The notes under the pieces were generated by a model. It saw only the letters and a program-made list of their open reading frames with translations. It was not told the origin of the DNA and made no database searches. A stretch of 64,000 nucleotides of DNA. Origin: Sphingomonas ginkgonis (GTDB lineage: Bacteria; Pseudomonadota; Alphaproteobacteria; Sphingomonadales; Sphingomonadaceae). This document shows, one piece after another, positions 1 through 9,670 of the stretch. The stretch's first letter is position 1; each line of letters starts with the position of its first letter. Made by a program: the position numbers and the translations under genes. The DNA is taken from NCBI RefSeq assembly GCF_003970925.1, contig NZ_RWJF01000001.1, positions 242,501 through 306,500 on the forward strand, given 5' to 3'.

Positions 1-25
1 CGCCCGAGGCCCGTCGAACCCGCCT

Positions 26-39
26 GACGGGATCCCGTC
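26..39. repeat. 14-bp perfect palindrome upstream of the first TonB receptor
   Basis: GACGGGATCCCGTC is a perfect palindrome. An 11-bp direct repeat (cggcgctgtca) follows at 39-49 and 83-93. Both lie in the 188-base stretch before the receptor gene, where no gene is visible. They could be operator elements; this is inferred from position and symmetry only. Confidence 0.3.
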
Positions 40-188
40 GGCGCTGTCACCAGCCTGTCGCATGGAGGTCATCGACCGGTCGCGGCGCTGTCATGCCAGG
101 ATCGCACGGCCGTCACGGCTGAGTCGCGCCAGTCTCCTACTCGCACCTCCGAACCGGAACGCTCCGGGGGGTAGCGAGGAACGAGAAA

Positions 189-2786
189 ATGACTGTTCAA
201 GCGATGCATGCAGCCGCGGGCGCCGGTGGTCGGCGAGGCCGGTCGATGCTGCTGCTGGCGGGTGCGGCCATGCCGCTGCTGATGGCGGCCCCGGCACAGG
301 CCGCCGAGACGACGACCACGAACACCGGAACGGTCGGCGGCACCGCCGCCGCCGTTCCGGCCGATTCGGCTGACGTCACGGCCGGCAGCCAGCCACTCGA
401 GGAGATCGTGGTCACCGCGACCAAGCGCGAGACCAATCTCCAGAAGACTCCGATCGCGATCAGCGTCGTCAATTCGCAGGCCCTCAAGGATCGTCACGTC
501 GAGAGCCTCTACGACCTTGCCGACGGCGGTGTTCCGAGCCTGAGGGTGGCGACCTTCGAGGCGCGCCAGTCGGCGCTGACGGTCGGCATCCGCGGCATCG
601 TTCCGCTCGATGCCAACCAGCCTGCCCGCGAGCAGGGCGTCGGCATCTACGTCGACGGCATCTATCTCGGGCGCCAGCACGGCCTCAACGCGGCGCTGTT
701 CGACGTCGACCGGATCGAGGTTCTCAAGGGCCCGCAGGGCACCTTGTTCGGGCGCAACACGGAAGGCGGCGCGCTCAGCATCGTCACCAAGGCGCCGAGC
801 GGCCAGTTCGCGCTCCGCGCCACCGGCGGTATCGCCAATTACGGCGGCTACAATGGCGACGTCCATCTCGACCTGCCGGCCTTCGCCGGCTTCGCGATCA
901 AGGTCGACGGCATCGTCCAGCACCAGGACGCGACGACCAATGACCCGGAGCCCGGCTCGACCGGCTGGAACTTCTACAACCGGCGCGGCGTGCGCGCGGC
1001 GGTCCGCTGGACCCCGGTCCACGGCCTCACCGACGATTTCAGCTACGACAACGGCTATGACGCGAACACGCCCTTCTACAGCCAGCTGCTGAACTTCAAC
1101 CCGAACAGCTGCGTCGCCGGATCCCAGTCCGCGTCGCCGAACTGCTCGCTTCCGGGCACCGCCTACACGACGCTCACCGGGACGGTGAAGCCGCTCCCGC
1201 CGGGCGTGATCGTCAACGGCGACAGCCGGATGAAGGTCGCGGACATCGGGGTTCCCCAGCGCAAGAGCATCGACAAGACGCACGGCTTCACCAATATCCT
1301 TAAGTACACCGTGTCTCCCGCGCTTGAGCTGCGCTCGCTGACGGCGTGGCGGGGCGTCGATGCGACCCAGTGGGATAACAGCGGCGGCGCTCACCGCGTG
1401 CCGGTGGTCACCCTGACCGCCGCCTGCACCGCCACCGCGCCGTGCGGGTTCAGCCGCTACAGCCTTGCCGACCTCCACCAGCGTCAGTTCAGCCAGGAAC
1501 TGCAGGCGGTCGGTTCGATCGGGATCGTCGACTATGTCGCCGGCCTTTACTACTTCAATGAGCATGTCAGCGACGATGCGGCGACGCCCAACTCCAAGGG
1601 GGCCATCGCCACGCTCAACGGCGCCGGCCAGGTCGTCGGCGCGACCTATGTCGACATCCCCTTCTGCACCGCCAGCACCCCGGCGTTCGTCGGCGAAGCG
1701 GTCAACGGCTGCTCGATCGACCGCGCCTCCGAGGTCAAGTCGAAGAGCTATGCCGCCTACGGTCAGCTCACCGCCAACGTGACCGACGCGCTGCACCTGA
1801 CGGTCGGCGGCCGCTACACGCACGACAAGAAGAAGGGCGTCCTCCACTACTTCCGCAACGTCAACTACGACACCAATCCGACAGTCGCGGCGGCCAACGG
1901 CTACCAGCCGCTCGACCAGAGCTGGAACCGGTTCAACCCGATGATGACGCTGGCCTACGACGTCTCGCCCGCGGTCCACGCCTACGCCAAATATTCTACC
2001 GGCTACCGCGCCGGCGGAGCGAGCTCGCGAACCGCCAACTATCAGGCGTTCGGGCCGGAGGACATCAAGGCCTACGAACTCGGCCTCAAAACCGACTTCT
2101 TCCAGCACCGCGCCCGCTTAAACCTGGCCGGCTACATCATGGATCGCAAGAACAGCCAGGTCGACATCAGCTTCATCCAGCCGGCGGCGGGATCCAACGT
2201 CAACGTGCTGCGGACGATCAATGCGCCCGGGATCACCAAGATCCGCGGCGTGGAGGCAGACCTCACCGTATCGCCGGTCGACCGGCTGCAGCTCACCGCG
2301 TCCTATGCCTACACTTACACCGACATCCCCGCCGTTCCGATCACCTACACCGCCGGCGGCGTGTCGACGACGGTGCCGCAGAAATTCTACATCGTCTTCA
2401 CCCCGCGCAACGCGGCGAGCGGCGCGATCGACTATTCGATCCCGCTGGGCGGCTCGGGCACCAGCCTGCGCTTCCATGCCGATGCCAACTATGCCCAGTC
2501 GACCCAGGCGTTCGACCAGTTTGCGCTGCACAACGATGCCTCGTTTATCGTAAACGGCCGGGTCTCGCTTGCCGACATCCCGCTGCGCGGCTCGACGGTG
2601 ACGGTCTCGGCCTGGGCCCGCAACCTGTTCGACGAGCAATATGTGTTCCGCCGGGATCCCTCGAACAGCCTGCCGGCGGGTCCGACCACCAGCGTGGTCA
2701 ACGGCAGCATCGCCAACGTGCTGGGTGACTACGGCAACTTCAATGCGCCGCGGACCTTCGGACTGGAGGCCTCGATCCGGCTCTGA
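189..2786 (+). CDS. TonB-dependent outer membrane receptor
   Basis: Predicted outer-membrane active transporter of 865 residues, drawing energy from TonB-ExbBD. The N-terminus is a long signal peptide (hydrophobic core around residues 20-37, ending near AQAAE). A TonB-box-like and plug start follows near residue 75 (EEIVVTATKRETNLQKTPIA). The plug contains VDRIEVLKGPQGTLFGRNTEGG, typical of the family, and the remainder is a 22-strand-type barrel ending in an ASIRL strand. GAGGA lies 7 bases before the ATG. It stands alone, facing a convergent gene. FecA/CirA-type receptors of this length in sphingomonads import varied ligands, and the substrate cannot be read from the sequence. Confidence 0.93.
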   Translation: MTVQAMHAAAGAGGRRGRSMLLLAGAAMPLLMAAPAQAAETTTTNTGTVGGTAAAVPADSADVTAGSQPLEEIVVTATKRETNLQKTPIAISVVNSQALKDRHVESLYDLADGGVPSLRVATFEARQSALTVGIRGIVPLDANQPAREQGVGIYVDGIYLGRQHGLNAALFDVDRIEVLKGPQGTLFGRNTEGGALSIVTKAPSGQFALRATGGIANYGGYNGDVHLDLPAFAGFAIKVDGIVQHQDATTNDPEPGSTGWNFYNRRGVRAAVRWTPVHGLTDDFSYDNGYDANTPFYSQLLNFNPNSCVAGSQSASPNCSLPGTAYTTLTGTVKPLPPGVIVNGDSRMKVADIGVPQRKSIDKTHGFTNILKYTVSPALELRSLTAWRGVDATQWDNSGGAHRVPVVTLTAACTATAPCGFSRYSLADLHQRQFSQELQAVGSIGIVDYVAGLYYFNEHVSDDAATPNSKGAIATLNGAGQVVGATYVDIPFCTASTPAFVGEAVNGCSIDRASEVKSKSYAAYGQLTANVTDALHLTVGGRYTHDKKKGVLHYFRNVNYDTNPTVAAANGYQPLDQSWNRFNPMMTLAYDVSPAVHAYAKYSTGYRAGGASSRTANYQAFGPEDIKAYELGLKTDFFQHRARLNLAGYIMDRKNSQVDISFIQPAAGSNVNVLRTINAPGITKIRGVEADLTVSPVDRLQLTASYAYTYTDIPAVPITYTAGGVSTTVPQKFYIVFTPRNAASGAIDYSIPLGGSGTSLRFHADANYAQSTQAFDQFALHNDASFIVNGRVSLADIPLRGSTVTVSAWARNLFDEQYVFRRDPSNSLPAGPTTSVVNGSIANVLGDYGNFNAPRTFGLEASIRL

Positions 2787-2839
2787 GGCGCCGCATCCGG
2801 GGCGGCAGACAGGATCTCCCGCCTAGTCCTCGATTATGA

Positions 2840-2880
2840 CGAAAAAGAAAAGGGCGGCGGAGCCGATGCTCCGCCGCCCT
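2840..2880 (-). terminator. Rho-independent terminator of the DUF4167 gene
   Basis: Perfect 13-bp stem AGGGCGGCGGAGC / GCTCCGCCGCCCT (2851-2880) with a 4-base loop. On the minus strand it is followed by TTTCTTTTTC (2841-2850). It starts 22 bases after the stop of the minus-strand gene at 2903. It may also stop transcripts coming from the convergent receptor gene. Confidence 0.85.
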
Positions 2881-2902
2881 GGTTCATGCCGTTGCCTCGC
2901 CT

Positions 2903-3652
2903 TCAGGCCGCCGGCGCGATCTCGCCTTCGTCACCCTCCGCAGCGCGGGGTCGACGGGTCCGGCGCCGCCGTGGCGCGGCGTCTTCGGCTTCCTCGCCGT
3001 TGGCGGGAGCGCCGATCGCCGGCGGCAGTCCGGCAAGCGCCAGCCCGCCATCCTGAGCCTGGCCGTCCTCGGCTGGAGCCGCGTCCCGACGCGGTGCCCG
3101 GCCGCGGCTCCGGTCGAAGCGGATGGTCCGCCCGTTCGCGTCGCCGTCGCTCCCGTTGGCCGCGCCATCTTCGCCGTCCGCCCGCTCGGCGACCCGCTCG
3201 TCCTGGCGATCGCGCCCGTACCGTTCACGCCGATCGCGACGCTCGGGGCGGTCCTGCCGCTCCGGCCGGTCCTGGCGCTCGGGCCGTTGCGGACGTTCGT
3301 CGCGCTCAACCGCCTCGACCATGTCCTGGTCGTTGTCGGCCTCGATGCCCTCGTCGTCGAACTCGTCGTCCTCGTCGAAGTCACCGCGCGCGCGGCGCTG
3401 TTCCTCGAAGCGCGAGCGGCTTTCGCTCAGCACCCGGAAATAATGATCGGCGAACTGCAGATAATATTCGGTCTGCACGCGGTCGCCGGCAAGCTGGGCG
3501 TCGCGCGCCATGTTCTTGTATTTCTCCAGCAGCTGGGCGGCATTGCCGCGCTGGCGGTTATCGCGGGCGTTGCCGCCGCCGTTTCCACCCATGCCCTGCG
3601 GACGCTGGCCCCCGCGACCGCGACGGCGGCCACCCTGACGATTGTTGATCAA
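2903..3652 (-). CDS. DUF4167 domain protein, probable RNA-associated
   Basis: 249 residues in three parts. A Gly/Arg-rich basic start (residues 1-35) is followed by the conserved DUF4167 helical core (about 36-90, with AAQLLEKYKNMARDAQLAGD and a YYLQFADHYFRVL segment). A long low-complexity charged tail follows, carrying imperfect RPERQD repeats near residues 125-145. DUF4167 is widespread in alphaproteobacteria and is often near prmC/prfA, as here. A role in RNA or ribosome biology is inferred from the RG-rich start and operon context; no reaction is known. The start is a TTG giving MINNRQGG, preceded by a purine-rich GGGGAAAG. Confidence 0.88.
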   Translation of the reverse strand: MINNRQGGRRRGRGGQRPQGMGGNGGGNARDNRQRGNAAQLLEKYKNMARDAQLAGDRVQTEYYLQFADHYFRVLSESRSRFEEQRRARGDFDEDDEFDDEGIEADNDQDMVEAVERDERPQRPERQDRPERQDRPERRDRRERYGRDRQDERVAERADGEDGAANGSDGDANGRTIRFDRSRGRAPRRDAAPAEDGQAQDGGLALAGLPPAIGAPANGEEAEDAAPRRRRTRRPRAAEGDEGEIAPAA

Positions 3653-3909
3653 CTGCTTTCTTTCCCCGGCACTGGCGCCCTCGGGCGCATGTTGTACCTT
3701 CCCCGACCGAGCAACGGCACGGCACCACCGGTACCGTTCCCGCCCTTGTCGCTCCGCTCAAGCGAAAACGCACCGCTTGCTCGAAAGAATCGTCGGGGGT
3801 GGACTGGGGCGATCCGGCCTGTTCTTCAGCCTCAGGCGTGAAGCGGCCCCGTCCTCGAAGACCTTATCTAATGGTTCGCGCACGAATTTCCAAGTGAAAA
3901 GGCGCTCAC

Positions 3910-4728
3910 CTAAATCAGAAGCGCACGGGGGCGCCCGGCGAGATCATGCGCGAGGCGGACGTCGAGCCATTCCCGGCGGAACAGCTCGGCCGCGCTGTCC
4001 GCCTGGTCGAACCCGATCTCGATCGCGGCGAGTCCGCCGGGTGCCTTCACCCGCGCGATCTCCGGCGCCAGCCGGCGGTAGTCCGACAACCCGTCCTCGC
4101 CCCCGAACAGGGCTTCGGGCGGCTCATGCTCGGCGACCCCGGGCCCAAGTTCGGCTCCCGGCGCGACATAGGGCGGGTTGCACAGGATGAGGTCGAACGG
4201 CTCGTCGATTCCGCTCGCCCAGTCGCCGAGGTGGAAGGTGGCACGCGGCTCGAGCCCGAGGCGGCGGGCATTCGCCGACGCGTAGGACAAGGCACGTCGG
4301 CTGCTGTCGATCCCGAGCCCGGTCGCGCCATGCCAGATGTCCAGCGCCGCGAGCAGCAATGTCCCGGGGCCGGTCCCGAGGTCGAGCACCCGCCTCGGCG
4401 GGTCGCGCCTGTCGAACCACTCGATCGCGCTGGCGATCAGCACCTCGCTGTCAGGCCGCGGGATGAGGACGCCGGGCCCAACGTGAAGGTCGATGTTCCA
4501 GAATGCCCGCCGGCCCGTGATGTAGGCGACCGGCTCTCCAGCGAGGCGGCGGTCGACCATCGTCCAGTAGCGCTTGGGCACCGTCCAGTCCGGCGGATTG
4601 AGCAGCAGCCGGTCGCGGTCGATCCCGAGCGCCTCCGCCATCAGCAGCTCGGCGTCGAGCCGGGCGGTATCGCTGTGAGGCGACAATTTCCGCGCAGCCT
4701 CTGCGAGCGCGCGGGTGATGTCCTTCAC
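3910..4728 (-). CDS. prmC: Release factor glutamine methyltransferase PrmC
   Basis: 272 residues. Methylates the glutamine of the GGQ motif in peptide chain release factors, using S-adenosylmethionine. It shows the N-terminal helical domain with [14 protein letters not shown]-binding motif I ([14 protein letters not shown]), and the diagnostic NPPY active-site motif ([14 protein letters not shown]), where Asn and Pro contact the substrate glutamine. It starts with GTG and overlaps the prfA stop by 4 bases (GTGA), so the enzyme and its substrate are made from one message by coupled translation. Normal length for the family. Confidence 0.96.
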   Translation of the reverse strand: MKDITRALAEAARKLSPHSDTARLDAELLMAEALGIDRDRLLLNPPDWTVPKRYWTMVDRRLAGEPVAYITGRRAFWNIDLHVGPGVLIPRPDSEVLIASAIEWFDRRDPPRRVLDLGTGPGTLLLAALDIWHGATGLGIDSSRRALSYASANARRLGLEPRATFHLGDWASGIDEPFDLILCNPPYVAPGAELGPGVAEHEPPEALFGGEDGLSDYRRLAPEIARVKAPGGLAAIEIGFDQADSAAELFRREWLDVRLAHDLAGRPRALLI

Positions 4729-5801
4729 TGTTCTTCCAAGCCCGCCAGCCGCTGCGCCTCGTCCTCAGCGATCAGGGCGTCGGTCAGGTCCTTGAGCGCC
4801 GGCCCCTCGAGGATCTCGGGCAGTTTGTGCAGGGTCAGGTTGATCCGGTGGTCGGTGACTCGCCCCTGCGGGAAATTATAGGTGCGGATCCGCTCGGAGC
4901 GGTCGCCCGACCCGACCATTGATTTGCGCGCCCCCGCCCGCTCGTTCGCCAGCCGCTCGCGCTCCATCTCGAACAGGCGGGTGCGGAGCACCTTCAGCGC
5001 CTTGGCCTTGTTCTTGTGCTGGCTCTTCTCGTCTTGCTGGATCACCACCAGCCCGGTCGGCAAATGGGTGATGCGGACCGCGCTGTCGGTGGTGTTGACC
5101 GACTGCCCGCCCGGCCCGGAAGAGCGATAGACGTCGATCCTCAGGTCCTTGTCGTCGATCTGCACGTCGACGTCCTCGGCCTCGGGGAGCACGGCAACGG
5201 TCGCCGCGGACGTGTGGATCCGCCCCCCGCTCTCGGTCGCGGGGACGCGCTGGACCCGGTGCACGCCGCTCTCGAACTTGAGCCGGGCGAACACGCCGCC
5301 CCCGGCGATCGAGGCGACCGCCTCCTTGTAGCCGCCGACGTCCGACGCCGAGGCGCTGATCAGCTCGAACTTCCAGCCCTGGAGATCGGCAAACCGCTGG
5401 TACATCCGCAGCAGGTCGCCGGCGAACAAGGCGGCCTCGTCGCCGCCGGTGCCGGCTCGCACCTCGAGCATGGCCGCGCGCTCGTCGGCCGAATCCTTGG
5501 GCAGCAGCTGGATGGCGAGGCTCCGCTCGGCACCGGGCAGCTGCTCCTCGATGTCGCGCAGCTCCTCCTCCGCCATCGAGCGGAGCTCCTCGTCCGCCTC
5601 GCGGGTCATCACCTGCAGGCTCTCGCGCTCGGCCCGCAGCCTACGGACCTCGCGCGCCGCCGCGGCGACCGGCTCGATCTGCGCATATTCCTTGGACAGG
5701 CGGACGAAATCGTCGGGCGCGAGCGTGCCCGCCGCCATCGCCTCGGACAGCTCGTTCTTCTTCGCCTCGATCTGGGCGATCCGCTCCGACGAGATCTGCA
5801 T
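4725..5801 (-). CDS. prfA: Peptide chain release factor 1
   Basis: 358 residues, the usual length. Recognises UAA and UAG stop codons and triggers peptide release on the ribosome. The catalytic GGQ loop is present ([20 protein letters not shown]). The anticodon-mimic position reads VPATES, a variant form of the RF1 PxT tripeptide; the GGQ loop and later [15 protein letters not shown] region fit RF1/RF2, and adjacency to prmC and length favour RF1. It overlaps the upstream hisS stop by one base (TGATG). Second gene of hisS-prfA-prmC-DUF4167. Confidence 0.95.
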   Translation of the reverse strand: MQISSERIAQIEAKKNELSEAMAAGTLAPDDFVRLSKEYAQIEPVAAAAREVRRLRAERESLQVMTREADEELRSMAEEELRDIEEQLPGAERSLAIQLLPKDSADERAAMLEVRAGTGGDEAALFAGDLLRMYQRFADLQGWKFELISASASDVGGYKEAVASIAGGGVFARLKFESGVHRVQRVPATESGGRIHTSAATVAVLPEAEDVDVQIDDKDLRIDVYRSSGPGGQSVNTTDSAVRITHLPTGLVVIQQDEKSQHKNKAKALKVLRTRLFEMERERLANERAGARKSMVGSGDRSERIRTYNFPQGRVTDHRINLTLHKLPEILEGPALKDLTDALIAEDEAQRLAGLEEQ

Positions 5802-7081
5802 CAGCGCCCGTCCGCCTCCGCCGGCTGCGGTCCGAGCAGCAGCGCGATCCGCGCGACCAGGTCGGCGTCTCCCACCGGCTCGCCCCGGATCGGAGTGAAA
5901 TGATGCTCGCCCTGCGGGTGTTCCTCGGCGCGCAGGAAGAGGATCCCGAACAATCCTTCCTTGCGGGCACGCTCGGTCTGCTTCTTGGCATTGCCGCGCA
6001 GATAGGTGCGGACGGGGATGCCCGATCCGCGCAGCCGCGCCGCGACCTTGGCGACCAGCGGCTGCTCCGCCGGCGTGTCGGGAATGACCGCGACGAGCTG
6101 GCGATCCTCGGACGGCGGCGGGTCGATCATCAGGCCGAGCCGCTCGATCCCCGCCGCCCAGCCGACCGCCGGCACGGGCGGGCCGCCCAGCGCCTCCATC
6201 AGTCCGTCGTAGCGGCCGCCAGCCAGCACCGTTCCCTGCGCACCCAGCCGGTCGGTGATGAACTCGAACGCGGTATGGCGATAATAGTCGAGCCCGCGCA
6301 CCAGTCGCGACGCGCGCGTCCAGCGCACTCCCGCCGCGTCGAGCCCGGCGGTCACCGCCGCGAAATAGTCCGCTGCCTCGTTCGTCAGGTGCGCGTCGAT
6401 CTCGGGCGCGGCATCGGCGATCGGGCGATCCTGCGGCGCCTTGCTGTCGAGGATGCGCAGCGGGTTGCGGTCGAGCCGGTCGCGGCTGTCCTCGCTGAGG
6501 CTCGCGGCGTGCTCGCTGAAATGGGCGTGGAGCGCGTTACGCCAGGCAGTGCGGGTCGTTGGGTCGCCGAGTGTGTTGAGGTTGAGCACCACCTCGTCCT
6601 CGCCGAGGCCGAGCTCCTTCAGCAGCTGCGCGGCGAAGGCGATCACCTCGACGTCGGCCTGCGGCTCGGCGGCACCGAGGATCTCGGCGTCGAGCTGGTG
6701 GAACTGGCGGAAGCGACCCTTCTGCGGCCGCTCGTAGCGGAAGGCCGGTCCGTGCGTCGCAACCTTGAGCGGTGCGAACTGCTGCCAGCCCTCGCTCAGA
6801 TAGGCGCGCGCGATCCCGGCCGTGAACTCGGGGCGCAGAGTGATCGGGTCGCCGGAGCGGTCCTCGAAGCTGTACATCTCCTTGGACACGACGTCGGTGG
6901 TCTCGCCGAGCGAGCGGGCGAAGACCGCGGTCGGCTCAATCACCGGCACCTCGACCCGCTTGAAGCCGAACAGCCGGCGCACGCGGTCGAACGCCGCGAC
7001 CACGGCGTGGAAACGGTCGGCATCCTCGCCGAGCAAGCTCTGGGTGCCGCGCACCGGCTGGGGAATGTTCGTCTGGGCCAT
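5801..7081 (-). CDS. hisS: Histidine-tRNA ligase
   Basis: 426 residues. Charges tRNA-His with histidine. Class II synthetase motifs are visible: motif 1 around [12 protein letters not shown], motif 2 with [21 protein letters not shown], the histidine-specific loop [15 protein letters not shown], and motif 3 [14 protein letters not shown]. The C-terminal part is an anticodon-binding domain ([15 protein letters not shown]). It contains the full catalytic set, so it is HisS rather than the HisZ paralogue. First gene of a four-gene translation operon, divergent from the M61 peptidase with 56 bases between starts. Confidence 0.95.
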   Translation of the reverse strand: MAQTNIPQPVRGTQSLLGEDADRFHAVVAAFDRVRRLFGFKRVEVPVIEPTAVFARSLGETTDVVSKEMYSFEDRSGDPITLRPEFTAGIARAYLSEGWQQFAPLKVATHGPAFRYERPQKGRFRQFHQLDAEILGAAEPQADVEVIAFAAQLLKELGLGEDEVVLNLNTLGDPTTRTAWRNALHAHFSEHAASLSEDSRDRLDRNPLRILDSKAPQDRPIADAAPEIDAHLTNEAADYFAAVTAGLDAAGVRWTRASRLVRGLDYYRHTAFEFITDRLGAQGTVLAGGRYDGLMEALGGPPVPAVGWAAGIERLGLMIDPPPSEDRQLVAVIPDTPAEQPLVAKVAARLRGSGIPVRTYLRGNAKKQTERARKEGLFGILFLRAEEHPQGEHHFTPIRGEPVGDADLVARIALLLGPQPAEADGR

Positions 7082-7137
7082 GGAAAACTCGTCGCGAGCC
7101 CCTAGCGGCCTCCACCCGGATTGGCTAGGCGCGCGTC

Positions 7138-9066
7138 ATGCGCAATCTCCGTTTCGCCGCGCTGTGCTTCGCGGCTCCCCTGGCCATCGCCGCCGCGTCG
7201 CCAGTGCCGCCCCAGAACAGCCGTCCGCAGCCCGTGCCGATCGCCGACACCATCCCGGTCCCGCGCGACACTCCCTATCCTGGCACGCTGCAGCTGACGG
7301 TCGACGCGACCGACACCGCGCGCGGCATCTTTCGGATCCGCGAGCGGGTCCCCGTCGCCCAGGCGGGCGACCTCGTCCTTCTCTATCCCGAGTGGCTGCC
7401 CGGCAACCATTCCGACAGCGGCCAGATCAACAAGGTCGCCGGCTTCCGCCCCACCGCCAACGGCCAGCCGCTCAAGTGGCGCCGCGACCCGGTCGACGTC
7501 TATGCCTTTCACGTCGACGTGCCGCAGGGCGTGAGCGCGGTCGACGTCGAGTTCCAGTACGTCTCGCCGACTGACGGGAACCAGGGCCGGATCGTCATGA
7601 CCCCGGACATGGCGAGCATCCAGTGGATCGCCAACTCGCTCTATCCAGCCGGCTATTTCGTCCGCCAGATCCCGATCCAGGCATCGGTCATCCTCCCGGC
7701 CGGCTGGCAGGTCGGGACCGCGCTCCGGCCGCAGGCGCAGGTCGGCGGCCGGATCGACTATCCGGTCACCAGCTACGAGATCCTGATGGACTCGCCGCTG
7801 ATCGCAGGGCGCAATTTCCGCAACATTCCGCTGACGGATCGGGTGAGCATCGACGTGATCGGCGACACTCCCGCCGACCTCGAGGCCAAGCCCGACCAGA
7901 TCGCCGCCCATCGCCGCCTCGTCGAGCAGGCGGTCAAGCTGTTCGGCGCGCAGCATTACGACCACTACAACTTCCTGCTGACCATCTCGGACAATCTCGG
8001 CGGCTCGGGGCTGGAGCATCATCGCAGCTCGGAAGACGGCGTGCGACGCGGCTACTTCACCGAATGGGACAGCGTGCTGCGCGACCGCAACCTGCTGCCG
8101 CACGAATATAGCCACAGCTGGGACGGCAAGTATCGCCGCGGCGAAGACCTATGGACGCCCGACTACAAGACGCCGATGCGCGGCACCTATCTCTGGGTTT
8201 ACGAGGGCATGACCCAGTTCTGGGGCTATGTGCTCGGCGCCCGCTCCGGCATGCTGTCCAAGCAGGACACGCTGGACGCGCTCGCCGCCACCGCCGCCGC
8301 CTATTCCGAGGGCACGCCGGGGCGGGCGTGGCGGCCGTTGGTCGACACGACCAACGATCCCGCCATCGCTAAGCGCGCGGCGCAGCCGTGGCGCAGCTGG
8401 CAGCGCAGCGAGGACTATTATTCCGAGGGCCAGCTGATCTGGACCGACGTCGATCGGATCATCCGGACCCGCTCCGGCGGCCGCAAGTCGATCGACGATT
8501 TCGCCCGCGCCTTCTTCGGCGGCCGCGACGGGGACTATGGCGAGGTCACCTACAACCTCGACGAGGTGGTCGCGACGCTCAACCGGGTCCAGCCCTACGA
8601 CTGGAAGACCTATCTCACCACCAAGGTCTACGAGATCGCCGCCAATCCGCCGCTCGAGGGCCTGACCCAGGGCGGCTACAGCCTCGTCTACAGCGACCAG
8701 CCGACCAAGTGGATCAAGTCGGGCGAGGCGCGCGGCAAGACGACCGACCTCAGCTACTCGGGCGGCCTGTCCCTCGGCAGCGACGGCAAGGTCTCGGGCG
8801 TGATCTGGAACAGCGCGGCGTTCAATGCCGGGATGGCGGTCGGCAACACCATCCTTGCTGTCAACGGCCGCGCCTACAGCGCCGATGCGCTGAAATCGGC
8901 CATCACCGCGGCCAAGGGAACGACTGCGCCGATCGACCTTTTGGTCAGGAGCGGCGACCAGTTCCGTACGCTAAGGCTCGATTGGCACGGGGGTCTCCGC
9001 TACCCGCGCCTCGTCAAGGTCGGCCGCGGCAACGGCACCCTCGATCAACTGCTGGATCCCAAATGA
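7138..9066 (+). CDS. Secreted M61-family metallopeptidase with PDZ domain
   Basis: 642 residues with a signal peptide (residues 1 to about 20, APLAIAAASP). It has an N-terminal beta domain, then the zinc site HEYSHSWDGKYRRGEDLW with the third ligand glutamate in VYEGMTQFWG, and a C-terminal PDZ domain (about 525-620: GLSLGSDGKVSGVIWNSAAF, GNTILAVNGRAYSADAL). The M61 glycyl aminopeptidase family removes N-terminal Gly/Ala; the periplasmic PDZ form is common in alphaproteobacteria and its substrate is unknown. The stop overlaps the ppa start (ATGA), so the two are translationally coupled. Confidence 0.92.
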   Translation: MRNLRFAALCFAAPLAIAAASPVPPQNSRPQPVPIADTIPVPRDTPYPGTLQLTVDATDTARGIFRIRERVPVAQAGDLVLLYPEWLPGNHSDSGQINKVAGFRPTANGQPLKWRRDPVDVYAFHVDVPQGVSAVDVEFQYVSPTDGNQGRIVMTPDMASIQWIANSLYPAGYFVRQIPIQASVILPAGWQVGTALRPQAQVGGRIDYPVTSYEILMDSPLIAGRNFRNIPLTDRVSIDVIGDTPADLEAKPDQIAAHRRLVEQAVKLFGAQHYDHYNFLLTISDNLGGSGLEHHRSSEDGVRRGYFTEWDSVLRDRNLLPHEYSHSWDGKYRRGEDLWTPDYKTPMRGTYLWVYEGMTQFWGYVLGARSGMLSKQDTLDALAATAAAYSEGTPGRAWRPLVDTTNDPAIAKRAAQPWRSWQRSEDYYSEGQLIWTDVDRIIRTRSGGRKSIDDFARAFFGGRDGDYGEVTYNLDEVVATLNRVQPYDWKTYLTTKVYEIAANPPLEGLTQGGYSLVYSDQPTKWIKSGEARGKTTDLSYSGGLSLGSDGKVSGVIWNSAAFNAGMAVGNTILAVNGRAYSADALKSAITAAKGTTAPIDLLVRSGDQFRTLRLDWHGGLRYPRLVKVGRGNGTLDQLLDPK

Positions 9067-9608
9067 ACATCGATCTGATCCCCGCGGGCAAGAATCCGCC
9101 CGAGAATGTCAACGTCATCATCGAAGTGCCGATCGGCGGCGAGCCGATCAAATATGAGTTCGACAAGGCGTCGGGCGCGATCTTCGTCGACCGCATCCTC
9201 CACACGCCGATGCGCTATCCGGCGAACTACGGCTTCATCCCGCAGACGCTCGGCGGCGACGGCGACCCGCTCGACTGCCTGGTCATGACGCGGCACCCGC
9301 TGATCCCCGGCTCGGTGATCCGGGCGCGGCCGATCGCGGTGCTGTTCCTCGAGGACGAGGCCGGCGGCGACGAAAAGCTGCTGGCGGTGCCGGACACCAA
9401 GACCACGCAATATTATACCGACGTGGAGGAAGGGACCGACCTGCCGGCGATCGTCGCCGCGCAGATCGAGCACTTCTTTACCCACTACAAGGACCTGGAG
9501 CCCGAGAAGTGGGTGCGGGTCGGGCACTGGGGCGGAAGCGAGGACGCATTCCGCGTGATCCGCGAGGGTCTCGAGCGCGCCCAGCAGGCCAAGGCCGCCG
9601 CGGCCTAG
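9063..9608 (+). CDS. ppa: Inorganic pyrophosphatase
   Basis: 181 residues. Hydrolyses pyrophosphate to phosphate in the cytosol, pulling biosynthetic reactions forward. The family I signature DGDPLDCLV is present, as are the substrate-contact segments YEFDKASGAI and RYPANYGFIPQT and the C-terminal HYKDLEP. The start is the ATG overlapping the M61 stop by 4 bases; it is the first codon of the conserved N-terminus MNIDLIPAGKNPPENVNV. Family-normal length. Confidence 0.97.
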   Translation: MNIDLIPAGKNPPENVNVIIEVPIGGEPIKYEFDKASGAIFVDRILHTPMRYPANYGFIPQTLGGDGDPLDCLVMTRHPLIPGSVIRARPIAVLFLEDEAGGDEKLLAVPDTKTTQYYTDVEEGTDLPAIVAAQIEHFFTHYKDLEPEKWVRVGHWGGSEDAFRVIREGLERAQQAKAAAA

Positions 9609-9631
9609 CTCCTCTATTATCCGTTGTTCGA

Positions 9632-9665
9632 AAAGGGCGGCCCGGCGTGAGCGGGGCCGCCCTTT
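9632..9665. terminator. Bidirectional rho-independent terminator between ppa and TonB receptor
   Basis: Perfect 12-bp stem AAAGGGCGGCCC / GGGCCGCCCTTT with a 10-base loop. It is flanked by T-rich sequence on the plus strand (CTTTCCTTG) and by TTTT on the minus strand. It lies between the convergent stops at 9608 and 9671, so it can serve both. Confidence 0.82.
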
Positions 9666-9670
9666 CCTTG

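Noticed and set aside
69..2108. Long minus-strand open frame (679 residues) opposite the first TonB receptor
   Set aside because: Arg/Ala/Gly/Val-rich translation without domain motifs; the plus strand encodes a complete receptor with signal, plug and barrel. High GC content makes such antisense frames.
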